DNA from: Gautieria morchelliformis
Lineage: Eukaryota; Basidiomycota; Agaricomycetes; Gomphales; Gomphaceae
DNA length: 64,000 nt
Reading direction: 5' to 3'
Assembly (NCBI GenBank): GCA_015179125.1
Contig: WHVA01000093.1
Coordinates: 186,001-250,000, forward strand
Shown: piece by piece, positions 1 through 11,513 of the stretch
Layout: each line of letters begins with the position of its first letter
Position numbering within the stretch: the first letter of the stretch is position 1
Notes under the pieces: model-generated
Database searches by the model: none
Told to the model about the DNA's origin: nothing
Seen by the model: only the letters and a program-made list of their open reading frames with translations
Position numbers and translations under genes: made by a program

Positions 1-567
1 GCTAGCTAGCCCGGCAGGCACGGGAGAACAACAAGGTGCCAAGAATAGTACAAAAGTTCCCTCGTTACGTCATGCTCCACGAGGACCAAGTTCACACACC
101 TATGACTCAACAGTACGGGATCTTCGAATACTTGCCCCCAGTCAGCTGAAATGTCAACTTATCGCAACCTGTCGTCCCAGTCTTACACACGATGATCGAT
201 GTGGACAGGGTCGGCGACCCATGCGCGCAGTTGATTTCGACCGAAATTTGGCGGTGTCCGCAGCATGCCCTGACCATAAAAAATGGCCGTAAAGTTATAC
301 TCAGAGCCACAGCACTGGCAGGGCAGGGAAAGGCTGGGCATCAGTGAAAAGTGGTCATGCGGACTGAAAATCTGCAACGGGCTCTGACTACCAAGCTATT
401 TGAGAGCAGATAGTTTTTCAAAGCAGTGCCAAACTCGAATCCAGAAACTAAATACAATGCTCATTTTGAAAGTCATCCACAACACGGATTACCTTGGCAG
501 GAAGATTCGACATTTGAGCGCCGTAATTTTGGGTGTTCGGTTTTCACCGTAACTCAGCCTGGGAATA
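1..567. other. No gene recognised
   Basis: Only short overlapping open frames without family resemblance occur here, and no repeat shared with the rest of the window was noticed. It may hold the promoter of the kinase-like gene that follows. Confidence 0.5.
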
Positions 568-675
568 GTGACACGTTCTGTGTGCATCGTCGACATACGC
601 ATTGTAAACTTCTCAGAATCCGCCTGCCAAAGTCCTCGGCGTAATCATTTGGATGTCTTGCCAGTAAGTAAAGCC

Positions 676-1524
676 ATGTCCAACGCTTTCCTTTCTAGGA
701 ATCTAGTGACCTCCATGTCGTTGGAACGCTCTCCGTCCCCCCAGCTATGGCTGCCAAAGTCATATGATGAGCTGGCTGCTCTCGGAGAAGACGGCCTTAT
801 CTATAAAAGCCAAGGTGAAAGCCGCATAGTCAGGCGAACAGCCCCTGGGGTCTTCATCAAATACGGCGGATATGACATCGCCGAGGAGGTTCGTGCTATG
901 GAATTCGTTGGCTGCAAGACATCGATACCCATCCCGCGCATTCTACACGTTCCTTCCGATCCTGTCTGGTACATATGTATGACAGAAGCCCGCGGGACCT
1001 CGCTCGATAAATGTATAGGCTCTATGAGTACGCCTGAGCTGGACCACATTGCTATACAGATCTTAGCGCAGCTGCGCTCTGTGACGAGTCAAACGCTCGG
1101 TTCCGTCACTGGAGGCCCATACAGTAACTACTATTTTCCTAAGCAGGTCGCTCCCGACTGCGCCCTTGATAGCACAGCCCAGTTCATTGACGAGTACCGC
1201 AAAATGCTGATGCTGTTTTGCGGTGCAAAGTGGACGGATGAACTGCTCTCGGCGTTTCCACGTGACGTCGACATCTTTTTCTCACATGGCGACTTGCTCC
1301 TTCGCAACATCGTTGTAGAGGGTTCGACTATCACCGCAATCGTGGACTGGGAATCAGCAGGATTTTATCCGGAATATTTGGAGTACTGTCAGATGTACTC
1401 ACCAGACTCGATGACCCCGAATTGGAACTATATCCTCCGGTCTGTCTTTCCAGGGGAGCCTCGCGAGGCGCTAATCCACGCATTCCACCGGTTGACATCA
1501 GAAATTTGGTGGACTCTTCTCTGA
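676..1524 (+). CDS. APH-like phosphotransferase (protein-kinase fold)
   Basis: The frame encodes about 282 residues that read as a fungal aminoglycoside-phosphotransferase-like (APH, choline-kinase fold) protein. The catalytic loop HGDLLLRNIVV (near 1284-1316) has the Brenner-type HGDxxxxN motif, and IVDWESAGFYPEY about 15 residues later matches the metal-binding D of the family. An N-lobe with a FIKYGG lysine motif and a following Glu-rich stretch precedes them. Known family members phosphorylate small molecules; in Agaricomycetes they form large families whose substrates are mostly unknown, so I infer no substrate. The frame is open from 568, but I prefer the ATG at 676 or 715. The stretch 664-698 starts GTAAGT and ends TTTCTAG and could be a 35-nt intron, which would move the start upstream. 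It is the only apparently intact host gene at the left end. Confidence 0.75.
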   Translation: MSNAFLSRNLVTSMSLERSPSPQLWLPKSYDELAALGEDGLIYKSQGESRIVRRTAPGVFIKYGGYDIAEEVRAMEFVGCKTSIPIPRILHVPSDPVWYICMTEARGTSLDKCIGSMSTPELDHIAIQILAQLRSVTSQTLGSVTGGPYSNYYFPKQVAPDCALDSTAQFIDEYRKMLMLFCGAKWTDELLSAFPRDVDIFFSHGDLLLRNIVVEGSTITAIVDWESAGFYPEYLEYCQMYSPDSMTPNWNYILRSVFPGEPREALIHAFHRLTSEIWWTLL

Positions 1525-1575
1525 AGAGGGGAGATTGCCCATCGATACACCCGTATCTTGATCAAAGTCTAGTTA

Positions 1576-1706
1576 GCGTCTTTAATGGGCACTTGCTATA
1601 ACCCTGAGCAGGCGTTTACCTAAGAAGAAACCGGAGAACAACTACAGGCGTCTTTAATGGGCACTCATTAAAACCCTGAGCAGGAGTTCATCCTCAGAAA
1701 CCGGAG
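1576..1706. repeat. Tandem duplication, about 72 bp period, two copies
   Basis: Both units start gcgtctttaatgggcac (1576 and 1648) and end in aaaccggag, with a few substitutions between them. The duplication sits just 3' of the kinase-like gene. Confidence 0.85.
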
Positions 1707-2801
1707 CGTTTACAGCCGTTTCGGGTATATAGGGTAGGTAGGGTTGAATTTCAACAAAATATTTCTGAAAATAAAAGATTTGTGATAGCACAACAACTCC
1801 ATATTGGGAGCTGAAAACTTGAAGGATTAATTTATCAATGTGTGGCTACAATTACATATATTTTTGTACAGTCAAATCAGTATATAAATGTCAGTTGGTG
1901 TAAATAAGTTCCAGTGCATTGATAGTGTATATTTCTCTTTCTGTATATAGTAAGTACATGACCTAATACTTGGAATCAGTTATTCCTTTATTATGGCTTC
2001 CTGCAAGGTCTATAGAGAGGTAATGATTTTTCACCCCCTGAGACATAAAGGGAGCAATAGATGTTAGGAAAAGTAGCACAGTCTTGCACCATCACTTGCA
2101 ACACTAAAGTGAGCATAGCATTGGAAATGATCTCAAGGGCTGTGTGGTCATAAGGGCAGGCTGAACTTGATGAATGTATATGTAGGATATTTCAGTATGT
2201 CTCATAGTGATGGTTTACAAATAAGTTATTGATAGGGAATGTAAAGGCAACCTCAACCATCTGTGGAATATCACACAGGACGGGTAAGAGGGATCCAAGA
2301 GTATATAAGGACCTGGACAATAGCTACAGGAGCAATGTACATACTATCATGGTCTGTATTTTTCTCCATGCACTACCTATATTATTATTCTACTCTTTTA
2401 CCTATTTTTCCTACTATCCTAGCTCCATTTTTCCATCTTGCCTTTCTTGGCCTTGTGCCTCCTTTTTGATCCTCTTCGTGCCTATTGAGCTGACCCTGTC
2501 TTAGTAGCTAGTTATATACTAGAAATGGGCCTGCACCCATTGTTAGCTTGAATATCATGTCCTAGTGGCTTTCTCCCCTTTGAAGACCCGAGTCCATGAG
2601 TCCACATCTCTTACTTCCTTTTGTAGCATGCCAAGACTGCTATCCAAGCCTATGGCTCTTCCTCCACTTGTTTGATCATGCCACTTGACCCCCTCTATTT
2701 TGCTCTTGACACATACCTGGTAAGTGGGATCCAAAGTTCGCACATAGGATTGACAAAACCATGCTGTCCCCAGCTTTCACAAGCTTAACTGCCAGCATGG
2801 C
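1707..2801. other. AT-rich intergenic stretch, nothing recognised
   Basis: Open frames here are short and have no recognisable domain. No terminal repeats or splice-framed exons were seen. Confidence 0.5.
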
Positions 2802-2933
2802 TGTCATGACCTGTTTATTATAGTATCAAGTTACCCCCATTTCCCCTTTCACTCCTCCATCTTTATGTTCACTCCGTTCACCATTCGCTGGATTCACTGA
2901 ATGACCACTCGCTACTCGCATCATTCACCTGCA
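2802..2933 (+). mobile_element. 5' fragment of LTR family R1
   Basis: It begins TGTCATGACC, the exact start of the R1 LTRs at 4377, 9908, 12257 and 63675, and follows their order (tttatt, cactcctcc, gttcgctcc, ctgctcgcatcattc) with internal losses. It stops where the ORF1-like pseudogene begins. Confidence 0.65.
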
Positions 2934-2974
2934 GTCGACCAATGTGACGCATACACAGCAATTTTACCTGCCAG

Positions 2975-4237
2975 TCACGTTCCTCTTGCCTTTTTCATTG
3001 TGCCTCTCAGCCCTGATATGCCATGCTTCCTTGCGCTCATCTTCCTGTCTTCCCGCACTTTTTGTCTCTCCTGTATTTCCCACTCCACATGCTGCTTCTT
3101 GGCAGCCAACTTGGCTTGTGTGAACTCCAGGCATACCATTTTCTCCTTAGAGCATGAGTGGGAAGAGCCGTGCCTTTATTCTGGCATTGGGCGCCAAGCC
3201 TCTGTGAACTGGACCCTGTGCTGCGCTTAATTGAGCCACCTTGCCGAGCCCTCAGAGTCGAGCTCAAACAGAACTCTGCTGTTGGCGAGCCTCTTGGCAC
3301 TAACGACGGCTTGGGTGCCATCCAACTCCATGTTGCTGATGACCTCATTTGCTTTTAGGATGAGCTTGGCATTGTCTAGGTCCACTAGAATGCGGTCCCC
3401 CAGGGCTGCAGCATCGACAAGTACCTGTCACTGTTTGATTCCCTCTCTTGCCCTCACCCTGGCGTCTAGGGTGTGCGCCATCATTGATACCTGCTGCGGT
3501 GCTGTCAAAGCCTTGAGTATGGCATCTCGATAGCTGGATGTGGTCTCGCTGATCTTGGTTGCCATGGTAGCGACTGCAGAGGACACAGTCTGTACCGTCT
3601 CCACCACAGCCGTCGCCTTCTCGGTGGCCTGCTGGGACACCCTAGCTGCCTCTCCAGCGACTGCGGCAGCTTTGTTGACCAATTCCGTGGCTTCTCATAT
3701 CCTGTTTGTGAGAACGGTGCTCTCGGTCCTGATGCTCGCCCCTATTAAGTTCACGACCCTCAGGCTCCTCTGGTCATCCTCAACTCTTTCTAGCGTGAAG
3801 GCGATAGACCTCATCGTGTTGACCACCTGCCGCGGCACCCCCTTGTACTGCATGACTTGTAGCAGGGCAGTGGACAACGTGTTGATCGTCCACGAGGCAC
3901 CTGGCACTGTCAGCAACGTGTGTTTGAGATAGTGCTTACCTTCTTCAGCATTATTTATCTCCTGCCCCAGTAGATCCCTGATTTTTTTGCATGTCAGCAT
4001 TTCTGGGTCAGCTGTGGCTCCCCTAGTGGTCAGTCAGGTCACTGGCGCCCGCTTCTCTGGGGGTTGTCCTGCACACTTTGCTGGCACTGTCAACTTTTCT
4101 CTTGCTGTCCCCATCGCAGTTCTAGGCTGGATGCATCCCTGGGCATCTAGCTTGGCCTGCGCCATGGCCGGGGTCGTCCGATGTTGCATCGGCATGTTCC
4201 TACCCCTCACCCCACTTGTTGACGCCTCGTTCAACAT
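2975..4237 (-). pseudogene. Decayed ORF1-type coiled-coil protein of a basidiomycete retroelement
   Basis: A single minus-strand frame of 421 codons runs from 4237 to 2975 with no frameshift but about five internal stops (near 4034, 3683, 3428, 3229 and 3172). Between the stops it encodes an Ala-rich coiled-coil segment (AVVETVQTVSSAVATMATK), then a segment with KANEVISNMELDGTQ and RVLFELDSEGSARWLN, and finally a basic region. This order resembles the ORF1-type proteins that accompany non-LTR retrotransposons in Agaricomycetes; I recognise the pattern but cannot confirm it by search. Stops of TGA and TAA type fit decay of CGA and CAA codons. No reverse transcriptase follows. Confidence 0.55.
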
Positions 4238-4376
4238 CGGGGCTAGGGCTGGTGGGGTTTCAGCATGTGTACATGTGTAGATATGTGGGTATGTAGTGGA
4301 AGTCTTTTAGAGGCGTGTCTATGTGAGGAATTATGGAAAAATGTGTAGAACTTTGTTAAGCGCCCTGCCAGTGGTG

Positions 4377-5396
4377 TGTCATGACTCGTTTATTTCTTGT
4401 ACCCAGCTATCACTATTTTCCCTTTCACCACTCCTCCTCCATGTTTGCCCATGTTCACCCTTCCCTCAGACCACGCCTCCTCTATGTTCGCTCCATTCGC
4501 CCTTTGCCACATTCGCCGAACGACCATTTGCTGCTCGCATCATTCACGCCATCAAACACGATCGACATCCTCTACCCGGCTTGATGGTGCATCACTGGCC
4601 CCATCATCTTCCTGACTCAACCCCTTTAGGTGTTTGTATGGCCGGAATGCATTCATGGGGTGTTCTACCTGTAGATTGTGTGGGATCAACCCAGCAGACG
4701 AAGAGTCTGTGCAGGGTAACGTGTATGCAGGTCTCAAGGCATGTTTTCGTACATAAGTACCTTCACCCTCTTTCCTCCCCATCATTTCATGTTCCCACCC
4801 TTCTTTCATTCCATTGTACATGTGTTCCATCTATTTGTATGCCGACTGCACACCCCTATCCAACCCTGACTCAAGACGGCCTCTTTCCTATTCACTGATA
4901 TCATATGAGCATTCAGTATAAGTAGTTTACATTCGCATGTATATTCCCTAGTTCAATTATCATACGTCCATCTTGTGCAAAACTTGACCTCATTGTGACC
5001 ATCGTCTTGAGCCCTCTCCTGTAGATTCCCATCTTCGACTAGAGGAGGACTTAAGCACCACTGGTGAGTTTTTGTACTCCACCTTCGTTACCTTAGCCTT
5101 CGTATTATTATCTGCGCTGTCGGCAAAGGGCTCCGAAGGAGTGCCTTCGCCGGCAAAAGGATTGTTGCTACTTAAACAACCTTTCCGTGACATCTTGCAC
5201 GTTACATCATCAAGTGTTACAGGCTATTTTGCTACGACTGTAGATAGGGTGAGCTCTGTTCAGGCAGCCCTCTTATCTTCTGAACATTTATTGGTTCACC
5301 TTATTTGCCGAACGGCACACTTCTTCGCACATGTTATTCGGGCATTCGCTGTGTTCACTAATACAGGATATTAATGCCTAAAAACCAATCTTGACA
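4377..5396 (+). mobile_element. LTR of family R1, copy 1 (1020 bp)
   Basis: It starts TGTCATGAC and ends CAATCTTGACA, giving TGTCA/TGACA terminal inverted bases as in retroviral-type LTRs. Length and order match copies at 9908-10937 (1030 bp) and 12257-15458 (1031 bp without its insertion). No 5-bp TSD is seen (TGGTG left, GTATA right), so it may be a relic of a rearranged element rather than a clean solo LTR. Confidence 0.85.
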
Positions 5397-5460
5397 GTAT
5401 AATTGAACTAACAGCTACAGTCAAAGCATTATTCCGTCTACTCGTCATTCCTTTCCATAT

Positions 5461-6891
5461 ATGCACCCTACGCCTCTTCTATTTGTGGGACAGCCTCACC
5501 CCTTCACGGGACAGCCTCACCCCTTCGTGGTACAACCTCACCCCTTCGTGGGACAACCTCACCCCTTCGTGGGACAACCTCACCCCTTCGCTGGACAACC
5601 TCACCCCTTCGCAGGACAACCTCCCCTGCAACCATCTCTCACACAGATTCCTGCCCCACCTGGTGGGCCTGCGCCTCTTCTATTCGCGGGTCACCCTCCC
5701 CCACAACAATCTTTCGCACAGATTCCTGCCCTACCTGGTGGGCATGGGCCTTCTCTTCTACTGTACTTCGAGCCATCCTCCACAACTCTTACCCACAACT
5801 GCTCTGTTTCTTCAAACAACAACCTTATCTACTCTGTACCACCTGTGTATTTGTTCGCTTCTATTAGCTCCCATTCCGATTCGTCCTTCATCATCCATGT
5901 ACACCTTCCCGGTCTCTCCAACTGCGTTCCTACTCTCATCAACTCTGGTGCCACTTCCAATTTCATTGATAGCTCATTCTCCTCTCATCCTGGTTTCATA
6001 TGTACATCGCTCCGTTCACCAATTTCTCTCTCCCTTTTTGGTGGGAAACCAGCCACTGATGGTTTCATTCACGAATATCTAGATACTAGTCTCACATTCA
6101 GTGACTCCTCTTCACAGGACATTTCGCTACTTGTCACAAGGTTACACCCTTCGGCTGCAATCGTTCTCGGGCTTCTGTGGCTTCGCTCTACAAAACCCAC
6201 CATCGATTGGGCTCTCTCAATTACCTTTCCCTCTGGCACCGATTCCATGCTCCCACGTATGACGGTCGCTATGGCCTGCATGATGATTCCCCCTCCGGCT
6301 ATCTTCGACAGTATTCCTGAACTCCACACTGCCTCAATGCTTTCACCACTGTCAGTTCCTGGTTTGAATTCGTCCCTGCCATCCTTGGGTTATGTCCCGA
6401 ACGCGGCGATTGGACAACTCTCTTACATCCCGGTCCTTCCACCAGATGTCACTTCTTCGCCCACTCCTATTCCGAATCTTTCTGGTTATGAACAGATGTT
6501 CAACCTGGATGGCGAACCATTACTTCTCTCATCCAAGCCTATTGAGAATCACTCCTCTGAGTCCTCCATATCGCTTCCTAATACTCTCATCCATCCATTT
6601 TCAGCCACGGAAGAAAGCATAACAGAAATTGAACCTATTCGACCAAAAACAGAGCCTGTTCCAAGTCAACCTCACCCCTGTACACCATGTATAGAATTGC
6701 TGACCAATGACCACCTCCCATTCTATTCTTTGCCTTCTGATCAGCCCCTGACATGAAGGACAACATCGTATATAAGCCTAATCAGCATGGCCGCCTTTGA
6801 ACTAATCATGAAACTTGGCGAAGAGGAAACATTCATGTTAAACATGCACCCTATGATCCCCAAACCCACTTTGCTTTGCGCTGTAGGCAAC
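5461..6891 (+). pseudogene. Gypsy element A: Gag tail and aspartic protease, inactivated
   Basis: The frame opens with seven copies of a 21-bp repeat encoding GQPHPFx (5500-5640), then a Pro-rich linker, then a retropepsin-like domain. The active site reads TLINSGATSNFID (near 5931-5970), where family members have D-S/T-G, so the catalytic Asp is Asn (AAC for GAC). VLGLLWLRSTKPTIDW is the second conserved block. An in-frame TGA ends the frame at 6756, but the same frame continues to 6891, where a solo LTR interrupts it. No capsid domain is present. Reading continues at 7549. Confidence 0.8.
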
Positions 6892-7543
6892 TGTTACGAG
6901 CGTGCATTTCCGATTTCTGACCCTCAGTTCCGCACATGTTCTGACCCTCCGACAGTTCTGATATTCCGCCCCTTGTTCTACTCCCTTGTTCTTTCAAATC
7001 TATTACTTGGACCCACCGGACCCGCTTCATCGTTCATCAAGACCATATGTCTGATCCTCCTTGTAGTTTGTTGTCAGATATGTTTTCCGACCCCTTGTTC
7101 TTTTGCCATTGTTTTACCTTACCCTGAACCCCCCTTGTAGTCCCCTTGTTCCCAATTAGTTAGTTCCCACGTATGTCTACCCGACTTCCGCTCCCCCTGG
7201 AATTTGCTTAATACTACCTCATTACATGTTGTCTCAGCTCTTTGTATAAAAGCCTCTCATGTATGTCTGTTATTCTGCAATCAGATAATCGCCTTTGATA
7301 CTTGATTTCCTTTGCTCCATCTCCTGTTCTTAGCACAGCGAGTCTAGCAAGACCTCCATCTCTCCGCCTTCCACCTTCCGACTCAGTTCCGACTCAAGTT
7401 CCGACTTACCTGTAGTTCAGTACTTTCCGACTTCCGACCTGTGTTCCAAAATATTTAGGACGATAGTTTATTGGGGGCGCAACATATAAGTTGAAGCTGT
7501 TGTCCTTTACAGTTCCGACTTGCGGAAATCTCAATATGTAATA
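6892..7543 (+). mobile_element. Solo LTR family R6, copy 1 (652 bp), TSD GCAAC
   Basis: The LTR starts TGTTACG and ends TGTAATA (the terminal CA has mutated). It is flanked by GCAAC at 6887-6891 and 7544-7548. Removing it with one TSD restores the gypsy A frame exactly. An inverted copy of the same LTR lies at 32787-33458. A TATA-like tataaaagcc sits near 7246, followed by TTCCGAC-rich sequence. Confidence 0.93.
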
Positions 7544-7548
7544 GCAAC

Positions 7549-8442
7549 GCACCAGCTCCGACTACACTTCTTCACGAAAACCCCTTACCAAAGGACAAGT
7601 TAGAGATGTTCAGAACTGTGGTACCAGAGGAGTACCACGACTTCTCCGATATATTCTCACGTGCTAAAGCCAGGGATTTACCCCCACATCGCCCATATGA
7701 CCACACCATTGAAATTGAGAACGATGGCACGCCACCTCATGGTCCCATATACCCACTATTGAACACTGAATTAGAAGCGCTTCATGACTATCTTGAAGAT
7801 ATGCTTGGCAAGGGATTCATCCGCTCCTCCCAGTTGCCCGGTGGTGCCCCTGTGGTATTCGTGAAGAAGAAGGATGGTACACTGCAAATGTGTGTGGACT
7901 ACCGAGGGTTGAATCATATCACGCGAAAGAACAAGTACCCTATCCCACTGATTCAGAGCCTTATTGACCAACTCAAAAGCGTGAGCATCTATACCAAGCT
8001 CGACCTTTGCGCCGGGTTCAATAATGTTCAGATCGCCTCTGGCTAAGAGTGGAAGACAGTCTTCCAAACTCGATATGGGTCTTTCAAATATCTTGTCATG
8101 CCGTTCGGGTTGACAAACACCCCAGCTACCTTCCAACACTTCATGAATGATATCTTCCAAGACATGGCTGATGTCTTCGTTGTAGTCTACCTCAACGACA
8201 TCCTTATCTTCTCCAAGAACAGGAAGGATCACTTAGAGCATGTCCAAATGGTCCTCACCCGTCTTCGGAAGCACAACCTCTTCATAAAGCCAGAGAAGTG
8301 CCTGTTCCATTCAGACTGGGTCGAATTCCTCGGATTCATCATCTCTCCTGCTGGCATCTCCATGGACATTGAAAAGACAGCTGCCATCACAAAGTGGCCT
8401 GTACTGATGAACCTTCGCGAAGTCCAATCGTTCCTGGGCTTC
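7549..8442 (+). pseudogene. Gypsy element A: reverse transcriptase, inactivated
   Basis: Classical Ty3/gypsy RT blocks occur in order: [79 protein letters not shown] and [13 protein letters not shown] stop at 8044-8046 interrupts the domain in frame. The YxDD box reads YLND, so the first catalytic Asp is Asn. The frame is cut at REVQSFLGF by the R2 LTR (8443-9881) and resumes for seven codons (ANFYRRF, 9887-9907) before the second R1 LTR. Connection, RNase H and integrase regions are missing. Confidence 0.92.
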
Positions 8443-9881
8443 TGTGTGGGAACCATTGCTAATGAAAAGCCTCGCGAAAAAAGGATTAAAATCGCTTTAA
8501 AACCCTGTTTTCCCAGCTGATAGTAGCTAATACACGTGGCTATTGTTGGGAGAACTCTATTCAATATCCCTTAAATTTCCTCTTATTTTTTCGCCATTTA
8601 ACTTGGCTTCCCTGGCTCACAAACTCCTTATTCTGTCAGGCAGAGTTATGAACCCATGCACGTCCACAACTCTGCCACAGCCGCTCAGTTTCAAACTCCG
8701 ACCGGAGCTTCCCACGAACCGTAAACTCGGAGTTGCAGGCACTCAAGCACCTACAACTCCGGTACTTTGGCTCACTCAAACTCAGCCACTGAGACTGAAT
8801 GTGTCCTCTACTGCTTACACAAGCCTGTGCAATTCAAACCCAGCTGGCACATGACTTGCATCATAGCAACCATGGCTGTGCAAGGCTGCGTACAAAGTCA
8901 CACAAAGATGTACAAAGCCAAAACTAGGGTGCAGGTTTGATAAAGCCTATTGGATGAATGGATCCTCCAAACGCAACGCTACGACACCAAATAGGCCCCT
9001 TGATGTCATAGCGGGTGTGTAGGGCTGTGCAGGGCAGTGCAAGGCTGTGTAAGGCTGTGCAAACCAAGGAAGGTGATTGGCTATCTATTTCCAATTTCTT
9101 TGCACAAACACGCCACAATAGTTACGAGGGTGTGTTTCAGCAGTGCAAATATTTACTTATGACATCACTCGCCTAATAGATAGAAGAACCCCATTTTACG
9201 TAATCCTGTGTATTTTACAATATAAAAGGAGGCCATTCTGACCTCCTTGATCATTCTAGCAATCTACCCATCTTCTATCCTACACGTGACCTCGTGTGGC
9301 TTGCATCTTACTAAGCTGCTAATCCCAGCTAGGGTTATTCACTTACTTTAGTGTCTAATTCCTTGTTAAGTAGTTACTTTACTGCTTAGCCACTTGGACT
9401 AATCCTCCGGGTGTAATTTTACAGAGTGAGTCTGTCAATTGATAGTCTTGCCATTCGCACTCCAATACCCGAGACGATCTGATCAGTCGATTTTCCTGAT
9501 TAGAGACTTCCACAAGTCACTTCTAAAACTCGTTCATCCCTTGTTTTATTGCTGTGCGCTGGTAGATTATCAGGGCAGTCCATTTATAAACTCGCCTGCT
9601 AAGTACATTCCTTTATATTTTGGAATACGCTTGGACCCCGATAGTGTCCTTGAACCTACATTCTTTTAGTTTATTGTTCAGTGCTGCTAAGAAACGTATT
9701 GCCTTCCATCCATATTAACTTGGACTAGTTTTTATGCGGATTGCAACCAAGGTACAAATATTAAATTATTTCCGGAGTTGTGCTGCAGCATTGTTTAATA
9801 TTCTTTGAGTCTCGTAAACGACACGTTCTGATAGATTGAAGTGTTAGCAATAACACCAAAGTCTTGAAGGGTTCCAAAACA
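8443..9881 (+). mobile_element. Solo LTR family R2, copy 1 (1439 bp), TSD GCTTC
   Basis: The LTR starts TGTGTGGGAACC and ends GGGTTCCAAAACA, so the termini are partly inverted. It is flanked by GCTTC at 8438-8442 and 9882-9886, and splits the RT of gypsy A between FLGF and ANFY. It carries an internal cluster of about 10-bp aaggctgtgc repeats (9020-9062) and a likely TATA box (tataaaagg near 9222). Partial copies are at 21925-22622 (plus), 28075-28463 (minus) and 52097-52267 (minus), and a diverged relative at 49060-50210. Confidence 0.95.
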
Positions 9882-9907
9882 GCTTCGCAAACTTCTACAG
9901 AAGATTC

Positions 9908-10937
9908 TGTCATGACCCGTCTATTTCCCTTGCCTCACTGTCTCTACCTTCCCCCTCACCGCTCCTCCTGGAAGTTCACCTGAGTTCGCCCTTCCCTTCC
10001 ACCACTCCTCCTCGATATTCGCTCTATTTGCTCGTCGCCCCATTCACCGAACAGCCATTCGCTGCTCGCATCATTTGCCAGCAGGCATGCCATCAAACAT
10101 GATTGACATCCTCTACCCGGCTTGATGGTTCATCACTGGCCCCATCATCTTCCCGACCCAACCCCCTTAGGTGTTCATATGGCCGGAATGCATTCGTGGA
10201 ACGTCCTACCCGTAGATCGTGTGGGATCAACCCAGCAGACGAAGAGCCTGTGCAGGGTAGTATGTATGCAGGTCCCAAGGTGTGTTTTCGTACATCAGTA
10301 CCTTCGCCCTCTTTCTTCCCAGTCATTTCATGTTTGCACCCCTCTTTCATTCCATTGTATATGTGTTTCACCTATTTGCATCCTGACTGCGCACCCCTAT
10401 CCAACCCTGGCTCATGACGGCCTCTTTCCTATTCGCTGATATCATACGAGCATTCGATATAAGTAGTTTACATTAGCATGTATATTCCCCAGTTCAATTA
10501 TCATATGTCTATCTTGTGCAAAACTTGACCTCACTGTGATCATCGTCTTGAGCCCTCTCCTGTAGATTCCTATCTTCAATCAAAGGAAGACTTGAGCATC
10601 ACTGGTGAGTTTTTGTACTTCACCTTGGTTACCTTAGCCTTTGAACTATTATCTGCGCTGTCGGCGAAGGGCTCCGAAGGAGTGCCTTTGCTAGTGAAAG
10701 GATTGTTGCTACTTAAACAACCTTTCCGTGACACCTTGCACATTACATCGTCAAGTGCCACAGGCTACTTCGCTACGACTGTAGATAGGGCGAGCTCTGT
10801 TCGGGCAGCCCTCTTATCTTCTGAACATTTATTGGTTCACCTTATTCGCCGAATGGCACATCTCTTTGCACAAGTTATTCGGGCATTCGCTGTGTTCACT
10901 AATACACGATATTAACGCCTAAAAACCAATCTTGACA
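9908..10937 (+). mobile_element. LTR of family R1, copy 2 (1030 bp)
   Basis: Starts TGTCATGACCC and ends ATCTTGACA. It abuts the truncated RT of gypsy A on the left and the leader of gypsy B on the right, with no matching TSD (GATTC versus GATGA). It may therefore mark a recombination point between elements rather than a simple solo LTR. Confidence 0.85.
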
Positions 10938-11163
10938 GATGACATGGGAACCCATGTCATTGTGTAAGGACCTCGAGGCCCTAGATCCTTATCTAGAGCT
11001 TTGAGGCATGGCCAAGCCTTGCGACTTGCCTAAACGGCACTAGGTCACATCCATCACATGTGATCACGTGATGCGCCAGCCACAGTGCTATACATTTTCG
11101 TCTCAGATCTCTCTGAAGGCGCTTTGCTCCTTAAGAAGCAACCACCACCATCTTCTAACAAAG
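10938..11163 (+). mobile_element. Leader or 5' LTR remnant of gypsy element B
   Basis: It contains a perfect inverted repeat (10 bp arms, 2-bp spacer, 10939-10960), an ACATGTGATCACGTGATG block near 11054, and a CT-rich run-up to the Gag start codon at 11164. The LTR limits cannot be fixed from one copy. Confidence 0.45.
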
Positions 11164-11513
11164 ATGGATGGCATCAAAGAACCCATGGACGTTGAGCCGT
11201 CAATGTCCATGCCACGGCCAGTGGCTCCAAAAAAGGGAGCCGTGGCAATCTTCTCAAAGAAGTTGGCTCCCGAGAATTGGGAGATAGCGTCGTGGAATGA
11301 TGGGCTCGCCGTTATCCATTTGGATAAGTGTGAATGTTGTGAGTCATATGCAACACACTTAGTGGAGTCATCAAACTCCAGTAAGATAAGAATCATAGAT
11401 GATGACATCGCCTACGCAGTTGAAGATGCCTGGCCTTGGATCACCAAAGGGGCCAGGCGAATGGCAGTCAAGGATGCTCAGTCAGAGATTGAGTGCCTCA
11501 AGTGGGACCTGGT
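11164..11513 (+). pseudogene. Gypsy element B Gag, N-terminal segment
   Basis: The frame starts with MDGIKEPMDVEPSMSM and runs through an acidic, helical segment (DDIAYAVEDAWPWITKG) to EIECLKWDLV, where LTR R3 interrupts it. With R3 and one TSD copy removed, the frame continues into VSERE, a TGA and then VSHRDDKIHELKQQLEG at 12007-12110. This identifies the segment as the N-terminus of the Gag whose capsid part is at 15459-17059. In-frame TGA and a later frameshift show decay. Confidence 0.7.

Noticed and set aside
4377..10937. R1 LTR copies 1 and 2 as the two LTRs of a complete gypsy A element
   Set aside because: Element A is cut off in the middle of RT next to R1 copy 2, lacks a capsid and integrase, and the outer flanks show no shared 5-bp duplication.
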